Source: Limosilactobacillus pontis (lineage in GTDB: Bacteria; Bacillota; Bacilli; Lactobacillales; Lactobacillaceae). From it: DNA of 41,912 nt. Position 1 is the first letter of the stretch. The number at the start of each line of letters is the position of its first letter. The notes below the pieces were generated by a model. The model did no database searches. It saw only the letters and a list, made by a program, of their open reading frames with translations, and was not told the origin of the DNA. The DNA lies in NCBI RefSeq assembly GCF_002940945.1, contig NZ_PNFV01000012.1:1-41912 (forward strand), read 5' to 3'. Shown piece after piece: positions 18,077 to 27,161 of this stretch. The translations under genes and the position numbers were made by a program.

Positions 18077-18919
18077 TCACTTATCTTTAGCACCATAATC
18101 ATATGAAAAGGCTCCAACCTGCAAGTCAACAACCCCGTTTTGCTTCATATTTGCCACAATCCCAGGATAATAAGCCATTTTCTTGCCTACCGTATTCTTA
18201 TCAGCAAGAACCGTGTTCCCATCACGCATGTACAGGATAATTCGGTTTGGCATCTGCTTGGTTGGCTGATAAACAATTGCTGAGATCCCGGTGCGGATTG
18301 CTGGCTTCAGCTTGCCCACCTGACGGGCAATTAGCTGAAGATCAGCACGATGGCCATCAAATTGACGGTAGTCGATTCCGGTGCTGTCCATTGTAGTCAC
18401 CTGCAGACGGCCATCAGCTAAAACCGCATATTCCTGTTTGCCGAGCCGGGCGGTCCCAAGCAATGGATTCTCCCGAACCGTGACCGTCATACTCCGCAGC
18501 CCGGTCACCTTGACCTTGGCACTGGTAATGCGGGGCTGACGCACTCGAGCCTGCTGACAGAGCTTATCCCGGGTCAGGTAGACACCCCAGATAAAGCGCC
18601 CCGGATAAACCTTTACCGCGTCCTCAACGTTTGCGGCCGTCAGTTCCCTATTACCAACCACCTTTACGGACGAAAGCTTGCTTAATGGCGAAATGATGTA
18701 AACCATCAGTAGGAGAACAAGGCCGAATAGCAGGACCAGCTTAAATACCCGTTCACCATTCTTACGGTAGTGGTGGTGGCGCAGTCGCGGTAGTCGTTTG
18801 CCAATGTGCTTCTTGACTGGCCGCTGACGCCGCTGATGGGCACGACGGCTTCGCTCTTCCAGTTCTGCCAACCGTTTGGCATAGCGCTGGTGTTCAGAGA
18901 CATAGTGATCCCTTGTCAT
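18077..18919 (-). CDS. divIB: cell division protein DivIB/FtsQ
   Basis: DivIB is a bitopic divisome protein that complexes with FtsL and DivIC. It has 280 residues. A very basic cytoplasmic N-terminus (residues 1-58, rich in Arg/His/Lys) precedes one transmembrane helix (VFKLVLLFGLVLLLMVYII). The POTRA domain starts at LSSVKVVGNRELTAANVEDA, followed by the FtsQ beta domain and a short C-terminal tail. GGAGGACG precedes the ATG. It follows murG by 26 bp and ends the upstream half of the dcw cluster. Confidence 0.94.
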   Translation of the reverse strand: MTRDHYVSEHQRYAKRLAELEERSRRAHQRRQRPVKKHIGKRLPRLRHHHYRKNGERVFKLVLLFGLVLLLMVYIISPLSKLSSVKVVGNRELTAANVEDAVKVYPGRFIWGVYLTRDKLCQQARVRQPRITSAKVKVTGLRSMTVTVRENPLLGTARLGKQEYAVLADGRLQVTTMDSTGIDYRQFDGHRADLQLIARQVGKLKPAIRTGISAIVYQPTKQMPNRIILYMRDGNTVLADKNTVGKKMAYYPGIVANMKQNGVVDLQVGAFSYDYGAKDK

Positions 18920-18945
18920 CTTCAGCCGTCCTCCTTACTTCTTAC

Positions 18946-20046
18946 TTAATGTTCATCAATCGCCTTATGTAGGACTTTAATCAGCCGGTCCGCCGCATCG
19001 GGCCGGCCCACCTTCTTAGACGCTGCCGACATGTTAGCCCGCAGGTCATCATTTTCCATGATCCGGTCCGCCTGCAGCAGGAGCGTCTTGGCATCCAGCT
19101 TGTCTTCGGTAATCATGACCGCCGCATTGTTCTTGACCAAGGCCTGAGCATTCTTTACCTGGTGGTTAGCCGTGACGTACGGACTTGGAATCAGGATAGT
19201 CGGTACCCCCAGTGCGGTCACCTCAGCAATTGTCGTGGCCCCTGCCCGAGAAACTAAGGCCGCTACCCGGGGCATCTTGGCCGGCATATCTTTGATGTAC
19301 GGTACCACTTTAACATTGGCACCGATCTTAATGTCCTTCAACTGCTCCTTGACATGATCATAGCGCTTCTGACCGGTCGCAAAGAGCACCTGGTAATCAC
19401 GTTTATTAAACTCGGGAATTGCATCGATAACTGCCTGGTTGATCTTTGGTGCCCCCTGACTGCCGCCAAAGATCATCAAAGTCGCTACGTCATCCTTAAG
19501 CCCATAACTAGTCCAGGAAAAGTCACTGTCGGCCTGGGCCGCAACCTGTTGGGCCCGTGGGTTCCCGACCATCGTCACCTTAGCAGCCGGGAATTGGTCA
19601 CGAGCCGCTTCAAAGGCAATCGCAATCTGATCAACATAACGACTGAGAAACTTGTTGGTAACCCCGACCACACTGTTCTGCTCATGAATGACCGTCGGAA
19701 CATGATGTTTAGCCGCCGCATATAGAACAGCTCCACTGACGTAGCCACCCGTGCCTAATACCACATCAGGTTTAAAGTCCCGAATAATCTTCTTAGCATG
19801 GTGAACCGAATGCAGGAATAGATAGATAGTCTTGAAGTTATCCAGGGATAGGGACCGCTTGAAACCTTGCATATGCATAGTTTCCAGCTTGATACCCGCA
19901 TCGGGGACGATCTTGTTCTCTAAGCCCCGGGTGGTCCCGACGTAAAGAACCTCCGTATCAGGTTCAACCTGTTTCAACCGTTCAATTAGGGCCAGTGCCG
20001 GATAGATATGACCACCGGTGCCCCCGCCAGATACAAGTAACCGCAT
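18946..20046 (-). CDS. murG: UDP-GlcNAc:undecaprenyl-pyrophosphoryl-MurNAc-pentapeptide GlcNAc transferase MurG
   Basis: MurG adds GlcNAc to lipid I to form lipid II on the inner membrane face. It has 366 residues and is GT-B fold family GT28. The N-terminal glycine loop is [18 protein letters not shown]. It also contains [24 protein letters not shown] and [12 protein letters not shown]. The UDP-GlcNAc-binding region [19 protein letters not shown] lies in the C-terminal half. Length and motifs are normal. It starts 2 bp after murD, so the two are coupled. Confidence 0.98.
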   Translation of the reverse strand: MRLLVSGGGTGGHIYPALALIERLKQVEPDTEVLYVGTTRGLENKIVPDAGIKLETMHMQGFKRSLSLDNFKTIYLFLHSVHHAKKIIRDFKPDVVLGTGGYVSGAVLYAAAKHHVPTVIHEQNSVVGVTNKFLSRYVDQIAIAFEAARDQFPAAKVTMVGNPRAQQVAAQADSDFSWTSYGLKDDVATLMIFGGSQGAPKINQAVIDAIPEFNKRDYQVLFATGQKRYDHVKEQLKDIKIGANVKVVPYIKDMPAKMPRVAALVSRAGATTIAEVTALGVPTILIPSPYVTANHQVKNAQALVKNNAAVMITEDKLDAKTLLLQADRIMENDDLRANMSAASKKVGRPDAADRLIKVLHKAIDEH

Positions 20047-20048
20047 TT

Positions 20049-21422
20049 TTACTTCTCCTTTTGATTCGTTAACTTTTCAACTGCTTCGATGAACCGGTCA
20101 CCACGTACCTCAAAACTTGGAAACTGATCCCAGCTGGCGTTGGCTGGCGATAGCAAGATTACGTCGCCAGGAGCACTGATCTTCCAGGCTTCTGGTACTG
20201 CCGTGACGGCGTTCTCACTCTCGAGAATTGTTGGAATACCGGCCTGTTCAGCGGCATCCTTCATTTTATCCTTGCACTGCCCGAAGACAATGATCGCCTT
20301 AACATGCTTCTTGAAGTACGGAACCAGGCGTTCAAAGGTATATCCTCGATCCAAGCCGCCAGCCAAGAGGATCACCGGCCGGTCAAATCCCTGCAGGGCA
20401 ACCTCGGTAGCCTCGATATCAGTCGACTTGGAGTCATTATAGAACAGCCGATCCTGGTATTCCGTGACATACTGAAGACGGTGCCGGACTCCGCCAAAGG
20501 TCGTCAGAACACTGATAATATCCTCATTTGCTACTCCGCTAAGCTTAGCGGCAGCGATGGCAGCCAGGGCATTCTCGACATTTTGAGGCCCGATCAGGCG
20601 AATGTCGCTGGCCTTCATGATTTGTTCACCGCGCCAGCAAATCATACCGTCTTCCTCGTAGGCACCCGCATGACTCTTGTTGAGCCGTGAGAAGGGAACA
20701 ATTGTCGCTTGGGAACGCTGAGCAATTGACTGCCATTCATCACGGTCCCAATTCATGATCAAGAAGTCATCTCTGGTCTGGTTACGGGTAATGTTGAGTT
20801 TGGCGTTAATGTAATTCTCCCGGGTCTTATGATAGTCCAAATGATTGGAGAAGATGTTGGTGATGATAGCAATGTGTGGGTGAATGGTTGGACACCCAAG
20901 CAGTTGGAAGCTGGAGAGTTCGGTGACCAAGGTGTCATCAGGACCTAACCCCTCGGCAACTTTGCTAAAGGATACCCCAATATTGCCCGCATATTTGACA
21001 TTGTGACTAGAACTTTTAGCCAGCATCAACTGGGTCAGAGTTGTTGTGGTCGTCTTCCCGTTACTACCGGTAACGCTGACCAGGTGCCCGTCGAAAATCT
21101 CCCAACCGAGTTCGGCCTCGGTGATAATCGGCGTCTGCTGCTCAACGAACTTGGCAACCAGTGGGTTATCGTACGGGATGCCTGGATTCTTAACAACAAT
21201 GTCAAAACCCTCATCGGCTAAGCTAAGCGGATTGGAACCGGTAATGACCTTGATGCCATCGCTCTCCAGACCGGCAACTACCTGTGGGTCTTTAGGCGTC
21301 TTCATGTCGTTAGCCGTTACCATGGCCCCCAGCTTGACAAGCAGGTGGGCCGCATTAATACCACTGATCCCAAAGCCCATTACTAGAACCTTCTTGCCTT
21401 GATACTTACTAATCTTCTTCAT
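20049..21422 (-). CDS. murD: UDP-N-acetylmuramoylalanine--D-glutamate ligase
   Basis: MurD adds D-glutamate to UDP-MurNAc-L-Ala in the cytoplasm. It has 457 residues. The N-terminal Rossmann-like domain is [18 protein letters not shown]. The Mur-ligase P-loop [12 protein letters not shown] is near residues 117-128, [10 protein letters not shown] is in the central domain, and the C-terminal domain has [12 protein letters not shown] and [12 protein letters not shown]. Normal length. It lies between mraY (30 bp upstream) and murG. Confidence 0.98.
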   Translation of the reverse strand: MKKISKYQGKKVLVMGFGISGINAAHLLVKLGAMVTANDMKTPKDPQVVAGLESDGIKVITGSNPLSLADEGFDIVVKNPGIPYDNPLVAKFVEQQTPIITEAELGWEIFDGHLVSVTGSNGKTTTTTLTQLMLAKSSSHNVKYAGNIGVSFSKVAEGLGPDDTLVTELSSFQLLGCPTIHPHIAIITNIFSNHLDYHKTRENYINAKLNITRNQTRDDFLIMNWDRDEWQSIAQRSQATIVPFSRLNKSHAGAYEEDGMICWRGEQIMKASDIRLIGPQNVENALAAIAAAKLSGVANEDIISVLTTFGGVRHRLQYVTEYQDRLFYNDSKSTDIEATEVALQGFDRPVILLAGGLDRGYTFERLVPYFKKHVKAIIVFGQCKDKMKDAAEQAGIPTILESENAVTAVPEAWKISAPGDVILLSPANASWDQFPSFEVRGDRFIEAVEKLTNQKEK

Positions 21423-21452
21423 AGGATATTTCCTTCTCTCAATCTGTAATTA

Positions 21453-22424
21453 TTAACCTGCAATCAAAATCCAACTTACGGCAATGAGAGCACCAATCAA
21501 ACCGACGAGCCAGAAGACGATGTCGATCTTCCATTCGCTCCAGCCACATAACTCAAAGTGATGATGAATTGGACTCATCTTGAAGATCCGTTTCCCAGTT
21601 AGCTTAAACGATGCCACTTGCAACATGACACTGGCTGTTTCACAGACGTAGACAATCCCCACGATCAACAGGGACCATTCATGGTGCAGCAGTAGGGAAA
21701 CCGCCGCTAGTGAAGCACCAATAGCCAGCGACCCCATGTCACCCATGAAAATCTTAGCTGGCTTATGGTTATATGGGAAAAAGCCAACTAGCGTCCCAAT
21801 CATAGCCAGACAGAACAGCGCAATCTCAGGATAGCCTGGTTGATTGAGGTTAACCAGGGCAACGATTAGGTAGGCAATAAATGAAATAATGGACAGACCG
21901 CTGACCAGACCATCAAGGCCATCGGTCAGATTAACCGCATTGGAGAATCCGACAATCCAGAAGATGATGAATAGGCCATACCACCAACCAATTTGACTGG
22001 TCCCAAAGCCCATCTGGAAACCTTCGTTCTGATAGATCACCGTGAAAATCATTGCCGCAATGACCTGACAAAGAGCTTTCTGCCATGCTTTAAAACCTTC
22101 ATTCTGATGGTGGAAGATTTTAATGCTGTCATCCCACATCCCGATCAAGCCATAGACAACCAGGATGAAGAGCAAGGCCCAGAGGGTGTTGGTGATTAAC
22201 CCCCGCCAGGCTGCAACCCAGAGAATGGTAACGACCGCTGAAACAATGAAAAGCAATCCTCCCATTGTCGGAGTTCCAGCCTTCTTGGCGTGCCAGGTAG
22301 GTCCCTCCTTGCGAATCTGTTGGCCCTCCTTTTTAGCCCGGAAATAGCGGATTAGTGATGGCATCAGGAAGAAGGTAATCGCAAATGCACTAATTACCGT
22401 TAGAATAGCTGTCAATAAATTCAT
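21453..22424 (-). CDS. mraY: phospho-N-acetylmuramoyl-pentapeptide transferase MraY
   Basis: MraY transfers phospho-MurNAc-pentapeptide to undecaprenyl phosphate, forming lipid I. It is an integral membrane enzyme of 323 residues with about ten transmembrane helices. Diagnostic motifs are KKAGTPTMGGLLF, the catalytic region NAVNLTDGLDGL, MGDMGSLAIG, and the cytoplasmic loop MSPIHHHFELCGW. I chose ATG at 22424, 5 bases after GGAGG; a TTG four codons earlier overlaps that site. It begins 12 bp after the PBP gene. Confidence 0.97.
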   Translation of the reverse strand: MNLLTAILTVISAFAITFFLMPSLIRYFRAKKEGQQIRKEGPTWHAKKAGTPTMGGLLFIVSAVVTILWVAAWRGLITNTLWALLFILVVYGLIGMWDDSIKIFHHQNEGFKAWQKALCQVIAAMIFTVIYQNEGFQMGFGTSQIGWWYGLFIIFWIVGFSNAVNLTDGLDGLVSGLSIISFIAYLIVALVNLNQPGYPEIALFCLAMIGTLVGFFPYNHKPAKIFMGDMGSLAIGASLAAVSLLLHHEWSLLIVGIVYVCETASVMLQVASFKLTGKRIFKMSPIHHHFELCGWSEWKIDIVFWLVGLIGALIAVSWILIAG

Positions 22425-22436
22425 AGTGTCCTCCAA

Positions 22437-24590
22437 TTAGTTCTTAGATTTATATTTAACAACCAGGGTTTGGTTATTGTTGATGACCGTATTGGCCTTG
22501 ATGCTCTGGGCGTCTACATAACCGTCACCCTGTTCGCTGAGCTGTAAGTGTAGCAACTGAGCAAGTTCGTTAACATCGGCAGCACTCCAGCCCGTCAAGT
22601 CTGGCATCTTAGCATGACCACCAGTGTACAGAATGATCCGCTGATTGGCTAGTACCTGTTGCCCGGGTGTAAGCGACTGCTGTTTAACCTTCTTGCCACT
22701 GCCGACCAGCACCGGTTGCAAGTGACGACCACTCAATTCATCGCTGGCTGCATGCCCGCTGTGGCCAATCACTGATGGTACAGTAACCATGCTATGAGCA
22801 GCGTTCTTGGTGGCACGCCGCCGATTAAGCAACATTTTCATCGTCGGGTTGAAGACCTCGGCAATCTGATCAGCTGGCTGCGGATTAATGTTCTGCGGCT
22901 GCCGCAGGGTGATATAAATGATGTATTGGGGATTCTTGGCTGGCGCCATCCCCACCATTGAGTAAAGGTAGTTAGTATCACCGTTGCTATAGCCGTTGGC
23001 CCCACCAATCTGAGCCGTCCCGGTCTTAGCGGCGATCCGATAACCCTTAATCTGGTAAGCATGACCGAGACCCTTTTGGTCATAAACGACCCCTTGCATC
23101 AGCTTAAGTACCTTATGGGCAGTCTGAGCTTTGATCGGGTGCCCGACCACCGTTGGCTTGACTCGCTTGACAACTTTGCCAGAGCTGTCAGTCACCTTGG
23201 AAACGAAGAATGGCCGCATCATTTCACCATGGTTGGCAACCGCCGTAAACGCCTGCATCATCTGCATTACATTTACTGTGATCCCCTGGCCAAAGGCGGT
23301 ATTAGCCTGCTCCAAGATCCCCTTGAACTGGGTAAAGCCTGTAACCTCATTACCCATTCCAACCACGTTGACCCGTTTCAGCAAGCCAAAGCGTTTAATG
23401 TACTTGTACCAAGTATCGGCTCCCATATCCTGTTCCAGGTGGGCAAAGCCGACGTTACTGGATAAGTCAAAGGCATCCTTGTAGGTAATCACACCCCAGC
23501 CACCAGACGACCAGTCGGTAATCTTGCCACCCCCCATCGCCCAGGTACCAGAGTTAAAGGTGCCATTGGGATCAAAGTGCCCAGAATCAATAGCCGCACT
23601 GAGGGCTAGGACTTTCATCGTCGATCCAGGTTCATAGGCATCCTGGACCAGCATATTGCGCCAAACTGGATTCTTCTTGGAACGCAGCGTCGGTCGCTGG
23701 GTAGCCGCGATAATCTTACCTGTCTTGGCCTCCATCACGACAGCCGTCATTGCATTAGCCCGTGAGTGTTCATAAACCTTGTTGACCTTGTTTTCCAAGA
23801 AGTGTTGGGTTTGCGGATCTAGGGTAGTCTGAACATTATCACCGTTGACAGCTTTCTTTGTCTTTGACTTGGAGTTCGCTAGCTGGTAACCGTAAACGTC
23901 CTGCTTATCTTGACGGATTCCATTAATCCCCGTCAATTGCTTATTAAAGTAACCCTCCAGACCGAGCTGTCCCACCAAGGTTGTTCCCCCCGGGGTCTTA
24001 GGGTCGGTCTTAGGATTGGCCATCCCAATCAATTGGGAGGCAAACTCACCCTCCGGATATTGTCGGGCCGGGGTCGCCACAAAGTTGATCCCCGGCAAGT
24101 GATGACTCTTGATCTTCTGCATCGTCGCTACAGATAGGTGGCTACCGGCTGCTCCAAACTCGACCTGATAGGTCTGGTGGTTAGTCGTCAAGATCTTCTC
24201 AATCTTGGCAGGCGTAAGGTCAATGTAGCGTGCCAAAATCTTGGCGGTCTTCTTCTTATTCGTTACGTAGAGCGGCTTACCCGTGTTCGAACGCTGATTC
24301 CGGTCAACCACGGCGTAGAGAGTGTACTTACTGGTATCACTTGCCAGCTGGTTTCCCTGGGCATCATATATTGTCCCCCGCTTAGCCTGAATCACCTGAC
24401 GCTGGGTATATATTTGCTCAGCTTTCGATTGCAGGTTGACATGCTGAACATCTTTATTAATCGCAATATATGCAAAACGAACGATAAACAAGACGAATAA
24501 CGCAACCGTAATCATGAACAGCCATTTACCGAATGTTCCGCGATTTTTATTATTCAGCTTATTTTTCGTTCGTCGTGGCATCTTACTCAT
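22437..24590 (-). CDS. pbp2X: division-specific class B penicillin-binding protein (PBP2X) with PASTA domains
   Basis: This is the septal transpeptidase that cross-links peptidoglycan at division. It has 717 residues. A basic cytoplasmic tail and one transmembrane anchor (about 23-43) are followed by the dimerisation region and the transpeptidase domain. The active-site serine is in EPGSTMKVL (near 320), with SSN near 376 and KTGTAQ near 520. Two C-terminal PASTA repeats follow (VTVPSVIGHSG..., AKMPDLTGWSAADV...), thought to bind peptidoglycan fragments or beta-lactams. Its ATG overlaps the ftsL stop by one base (TAATG). Confidence 0.96.
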   Translation of the reverse strand: MSKMPRRTKNKLNNKNRGTFGKWLFMITVALFVLFIVRFAYIAINKDVQHVNLQSKAEQIYTQRQVIQAKRGTIYDAQGNQLASDTSKYTLYAVVDRNQRSNTGKPLYVTNKKKTAKILARYIDLTPAKIEKILTTNHQTYQVEFGAAGSHLSVATMQKIKSHHLPGINFVATPARQYPEGEFASQLIGMANPKTDPKTPGGTTLVGQLGLEGYFNKQLTGINGIRQDKQDVYGYQLANSKSKTKKAVNGDNVQTTLDPQTQHFLENKVNKVYEHSRANAMTAVVMEAKTGKIIAATQRPTLRSKKNPVWRNMLVQDAYEPGSTMKVLALSAAIDSGHFDPNGTFNSGTWAMGGGKITDWSSGGWGVITYKDAFDLSSNVGFAHLEQDMGADTWYKYIKRFGLLKRVNVVGMGNEVTGFTQFKGILEQANTAFGQGITVNVMQMMQAFTAVANHGEMMRPFFVSKVTDSSGKVVKRVKPTVVGHPIKAQTAHKVLKLMQGVVYDQKGLGHAYQIKGYRIAAKTGTAQIGGANGYSNGDTNYLYSMVGMAPAKNPQYIIYITLRQPQNINPQPADQIAEVFNPTMKMLLNRRRATKNAAHSMVTVPSVIGHSGHAASDELSGRHLQPVLVGSGKKVKQQSLTPGQQVLANQRIILYTGGHAKMPDLTGWSAADVNELAQLLHLQLSEQGDGYVDAQSIKANTVINNNQTLVVKYKSKN

Positions 24591-24955
24591 TATTTATTAA
24601 CGTTCCTTACGTTTGAAATTTTATCAGACAGGCCATACTTGTGTGCCGCGGCCTTGAGATGGGACTGACTAGTCAGCTCGGCGATCTCCTGATGAGTACT
24701 GGTATTAGAATTTTTTACACGGGTAATTTGATTCTGCAGGTCTTGCAGGTGGTGTTGCCGACTATTTGTTGTCACCTTCGTCGATAATAAGGTTATGACT
24801 AAAAAAAGGGTCACAATACTGCCAACAAGCATTAACAAACGTTCAAAAGGCGACCAAGCTACCTTGGTCACACTGACCGTGCGCACCTGTTGAACCGGTG
24901 TCGTCTCTTGCTCCTTTGATAATTCTCGTGCAGTATTTGAAACCACTTTAATCAC
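24590..24955 (-). CDS. ftsL: cell division protein FtsL
   Basis: FtsL is a bitopic divisome protein of 121 residues. It has a cytoplasmic N-terminus, one transmembrane helix (LLMLVGSIVTLFLVITLL), then an extracellular leucine-zipper coiled coil (residues about 70-100) and a short tail. It pairs with DivIC and DivIB and activates the septal synthase. The start is GTG with AAAGGA closely upstream. Sequence conservation in this family is low, so identification rests on topology plus position between rsmH and pbp2X. Confidence 0.9.
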   Translation of the reverse strand: MIKVVSNTARELSKEQETTPVQQVRTVSVTKVAWSPFERLLMLVGSIVTLFLVITLLSTKVTTNSRQHHLQDLQNQITRVKNSNTSTHQEIAELTSQSHLKAAAHKYGLSDKISNVRNVNK

Positions 24956-24963
24956 TCTTTCCT

Positions 24964-25911
24964 TTATTTGATTTTCTCGATAATTCGCAACTTTGCGCTA
25001 TGTGCTCGATGATTAGCGGCTAATTCGTGAGCACTAGGAAGAATTGGCTTCTTATTTACTAATTTAAAATGGGGCTCCATCCCAGCCGGAATCACCGGTA
25101 GTCCCTGAGGCAAGTCAGCACTCAGTGAGGTCTTTTCCCGAAACATTGTCTTCACCAACCGGTCTTCTAAAGACTGGAAAGTAATCACGCTGATCCGGCC
25201 ATGGACACTTAGGATATCTAGCGCCTGTTCCAGAGACTCCTCAAGGGCACCCAGTTCGTCATTGACCGCAATTCGGATCGCTTGAAAACTCTTTTTCGCT
25301 GGATGCCCCCCGTGACGTCGAGCTGCCGCCGGAATTGCTTCTTTGATGACATCCACCAATTCAAAGGTGGTCCGGATCGGCTGGTGTGTTCGACGTTGCT
25401 CGATCTTGCGGGCAATCTGCTTTGCAAAGTGCTCCTCGCCATAACGATAAAGGATCTTGACCAGGCGCTCATATGGCCATTCATTGACAACTTCCATTGC
25501 CGATAACGATTGTTCCTGGTTCATCCGCATGTCTAAAGGCGCATCGTGCTGGTAGCTAAAGCCCCGGGCGCCATCATCAAATTGCGGCGAAGAAACCCCG
25601 AGGTCATAGACGATTCCATCAATTGTCGTAACTCCATGCATGGCCAATGCATGCTTGAGGTGGCGGAAGTTATCCTCCACCAAGGTCAGCCGTCCATTCG
25701 CCAGGGCAGCAGCTAGATGATCCTGATTATAGGCAATGGCTGTCTTATCTTGATCAAATGAATAAAGGTGACCGGTGGTCAACTGCTTTAAGATTTCGCC
25801 AGAATGACCACCACCACCAAGGGTTGCATCAACATAGGTACCAGTTGGTTGCAGATTTAGTCCTGCCACGGCCTCATGGAGCAAAACCGTCACGTGCTTA
25901 AACTCTGCCAT
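24964..25911 (-). CDS. rsmH: 16S rRNA (cytosine(1402)-N4)-methyltransferase RsmH
   Basis: RsmH methylates N4 of C1402 in the 30S decoding centre using S-adenosylmethionine. It has 315 residues. The signatures are [12 protein letters not shown], the SAM-binding [36 protein letters not shown], the MRMNQ segment, [21 protein letters not shown] [12 protein letters not shown], and [14 protein letters not shown] at 25911 follows GGAGGG. A TTG one codon earlier is less likely. It begins 15 bp after mraZ. Confidence 0.97.
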   Translation of the reverse strand: MAEFKHVTVLLHEAVAGLNLQPTGTYVDATLGGGGHSGEILKQLTTGHLYSFDQDKTAIAYNQDHLAAALANGRLTLVEDNFRHLKHALAMHGVTTIDGIVYDLGVSSPQFDDGARGFSYQHDAPLDMRMNQEQSLSAMEVVNEWPYERLVKILYRYGEEHFAKQIARKIEQRRTHQPIRTTFELVDVIKEAIPAAARRHGGHPAKKSFQAIRIAVNDELGALEESLEQALDILSVHGRISVITFQSLEDRLVKTMFREKTSLSADLPQGLPVIPAGMEPHFKLVNKKPILPSAHELAANHRAHSAKLRIIEKIK

Positions 25912-25926
25912 CAACTTTCCCTCCTT

Positions 25927-26355
25927 TTAGAAATCAATGTTTAAATCCTCAGCAATCTCATCAAAGTTATCCGCGGTATCAGTATTGTATTCGTCCCAAC
26001 GGTCACGATCCCAGATTTCTAGACGATTGGAAACCCCGACCACCATGCACTTCTTACTCAGCTTGGCATACTGGCAAAGCGGGTCTGGAATATTGATTCG
26101 CCCCTGCTTATCAATCATACAAACAGTAGCGGCGGAATAGAGAAAGCGGACAAATGCCCGGGCGTCCCGCTTGGTCAGCGGTAACGTCTTCAATTTTTCC
26201 TCTAGTAACCGCCATTCAGCCATTGGGTACCCGAAAAGACACCCATCTAAGCCCCGGGTAACCACAAACTGACTACCAAGCTGGTCACGGAATTTAGCTG
26301 GGATGATCAGCCGCTGTTTGGTGTCAAGCGTATGCTGATATTCACCCATCAACAA
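25927..26355 (-). CDS. mraZ: transcriptional regulator MraZ
   Basis: MraZ is a DNA-binding regulator of the dcw cluster with two AbrB-like SpoVT domains. [20 protein letters not shown] is the first half-motif and [20 protein letters not shown] the second. The predicted length is 142 residues from a TTG start at 26355, matching the family (about 143) and giving the usual M-L-M-G-E N-terminus, with AAAGGGG 9 bases upstream. ATG at 26349 is the alternative. Three regularly spaced repeats upstream look like its own binding site (see separate entry). Confidence 0.93.
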   Translation of the reverse strand: MLMGEYQHTLDTKQRLIIPAKFRDQLGSQFVVTRGLDGCLFGYPMAEWRLLEEKLKTLPLTKRDARAFVRFLYSAATVCMIDKQGRINIPDPLCQYAKLSKKCMVVGVSNRLEIWDRDRWDEYNTDTADNFDEIAEDLNIDF

Positions 26356-26388
26356 GCCACTCATCCCCTTTACCACTTTATAGGACAA

Positions 26389-26416
26389 GTCTACCACAAT
26401 CCCCCACTTCTCACCA
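26389..26416 (-). promoter_or_regulatory. promoter for the dcw cluster (mraZ)
   Basis: The minus strand shows an extended -10, TGGTAGACT (26389-26397). A weak -35, TGGTGA (26411-26416), is 16 bp before the TAGACT hexamer. It would give a leader of roughly 25-30 nt before the mraZ start. The three putative MraZ repeats cover it. Confidence 0.45.
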
Positions 26417-26417
26417 C
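26392..26417 (-). promoter_or_regulatory. putative MraZ operator: three direct repeats
   Basis: GTGGTG, GTGGGG and GTGGTA occur on the minus strand at 26412-26417, 26402-26407 and 26392-26397, exactly 10 bp apart (6-bp units, 4-bp spacers). MraZ proteins are known to bind tandem TGG-containing repeats with this period upstream of mraZ. A fourth GTGGTA lies at 26371-26376, slightly out of register. Confidence 0.7.
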
Positions 26418-26444
26418 GGTATTTCAGGATTTTATTATAATAAA

Positions 26445-26480
26445 AAAGTAACGAAAATCGTCCAATTTCCGTTACCTTAC
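26445..26480 (-). terminator. terminator between the DUF3397 gene and mraZ
   Basis: On the minus strand GTAACGGAAAT and ATTTTCGTTAC pair (one G-U/mismatch) around TGGACG and are followed by TTTTTTAT. Confidence 0.8.
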
Positions 26481-26505
26481 TTAATAAATATTAATTATTA
26501 ATTTA

Positions 26506-26859
26506 TTATACCAATGGTAATTTCCCACTAAACAGCGAGACGATAAACACCACCACCGCATACAACAAAGACCAGTGCCAGAAAACTGGCCAGTAACGCC
26601 GATAGATGAACTCGTGGTTATGCAATAGCTGAATGAAGATCAGTACTAGGGCAAGCAGCATCCAGAGAGCTACTGGATAGGCAAACCAATACGGTCCCAA
26701 ATTAACAATGCTCATGCCCCAGAGGACTAGCACCCAGCCGTAACGACAGTACCGGCGTATCAACAGTCCGCGATTAAATCGCTTTAATAAGCTGGTCGCT
26801 ATTGCCAATAAGAGAACGATCGTCAACTGTATTAAGATACGATGATAATCAACCAACAC
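26506..26859 (-). CDS. DUF3397 family membrane protein
   Basis: This is a small polytopic membrane protein with four predicted transmembrane helices (LIQLTIVLLLAIATSL, YGWVLVLWGMSIVNLG, VALWMLLALVLIFIQLL, HWSLLYAVVVFIVSLF). I recognise it as DUF3397, a lactobacillar family found next to mraZ. Function is unknown. I prefer GTG at 26859 (117 residues) because AAGGTGG lies 8 bases upstream. ATG at 26883 has no ribosome site. Its own promoter and terminator separate it from the dcw cluster. Confidence 0.75.
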   Translation of the reverse strand: MLVDYHRILIQLTIVLLLAIATSLLKRFNRGLLIRRYCRYGWVLVLWGMSIVNLGPYWFAYPVALWMLLALVLIFIQLLHNHEFIYRRYWPVFWHWSLLYAVVVFIVSLFSGKLPLV

Positions 26860-26893
26860 TTTTTTAGCCACCTTAAAATTCATTGTTTTAAGT

Positions 26894-26902
26894 AGTCTAC
26901 CA
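26894..26902 (-). promoter_or_regulatory. extended -10 promoter for the DUF3397 gene
   Basis: TGGTAGACT on the minus strand is identical to the 9-mer at the mraZ promoter. It lies about 35 bp before the preferred GTG start. Confidence 0.4.
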
Positions 26903-26919
26903 TAAATTTAGCATTCCGT

Positions 26920-26949
26920 TTGAAAGCTGGCGACAAAATGCGGTACACT
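26920..26949 (+). promoter_or_regulatory. promoter for the DUF4044 gene
   Basis: TTGAAA (26920-26925) and TACACT (26944-26949) are separated by 18 bp, 37 bp before the small gene's start. Confidence 0.45.
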
Positions 26950-26986
26950 ACTATAAGTTACCAATCGTGAAAGGTGGTTAAGGATT

Positions 26987-27106
26987 ATGCAACGGAAGAA
27001 GAAGACACGTTTCCAAAAGATCACCATGGTCGCCATCTGGTTAATGCTGATTGCGATGCTCGGATCACTCATCTTCAGTGCGGTCGCCGCATTGAATCTT
27101 ATCTAA
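26987..27106 (+). CDS. DUF4044-type small membrane protein (39 residues)
   Basis: This is a very short gene: ATG at 26987, TAA at 27104-27106. The peptide begins with a basic segment, MQRKKKTRFQKIT, and continues with one transmembrane helix, MVAIWLMLIAMLGSLIF, ending SAVAALNLI. This matches the DUF4044 family of lactobacilli as I remember it. AAGG is placed 7-10 bases upstream, a promoter precedes it, and a strong terminator follows at once, so it is a complete monocistronic unit. Function is unknown; a membrane-associated regulatory or divisome-linked role would be speculation from context. Confidence 0.8.
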   Translation: MQRKKKTRFQKITMVAIWLMLIAMLGSLIFSAVAALNLI

Positions 27107-27116
27107 GCCCGAACGC

Positions 27117-27161
27117 AAGAAGCGGTCATGCAACGAGTTTGCATGACCGCTTCTTTTATTT
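27117..27161 (+). terminator. terminator of the DUF4044 gene
   Basis: A perfect 17-bp stem, AAGAAGCGGTCATGCAA (27117-27133) with its complement (27139-27155), has a 5-base loop and TTTATTTTT after it. It touches the stop codon of the convergent ftsK gene and may also slow transcription from that side. Confidence 0.93.

Noticed and set aside
26860..26893. Leaderless mRNA for the DUF3397 gene
   Set aside because: The first ATG would be almost at the predicted transcription start, but a GTG 8 codons later has a good ribosome site (AAGGTGG), giving an ordinary leader.
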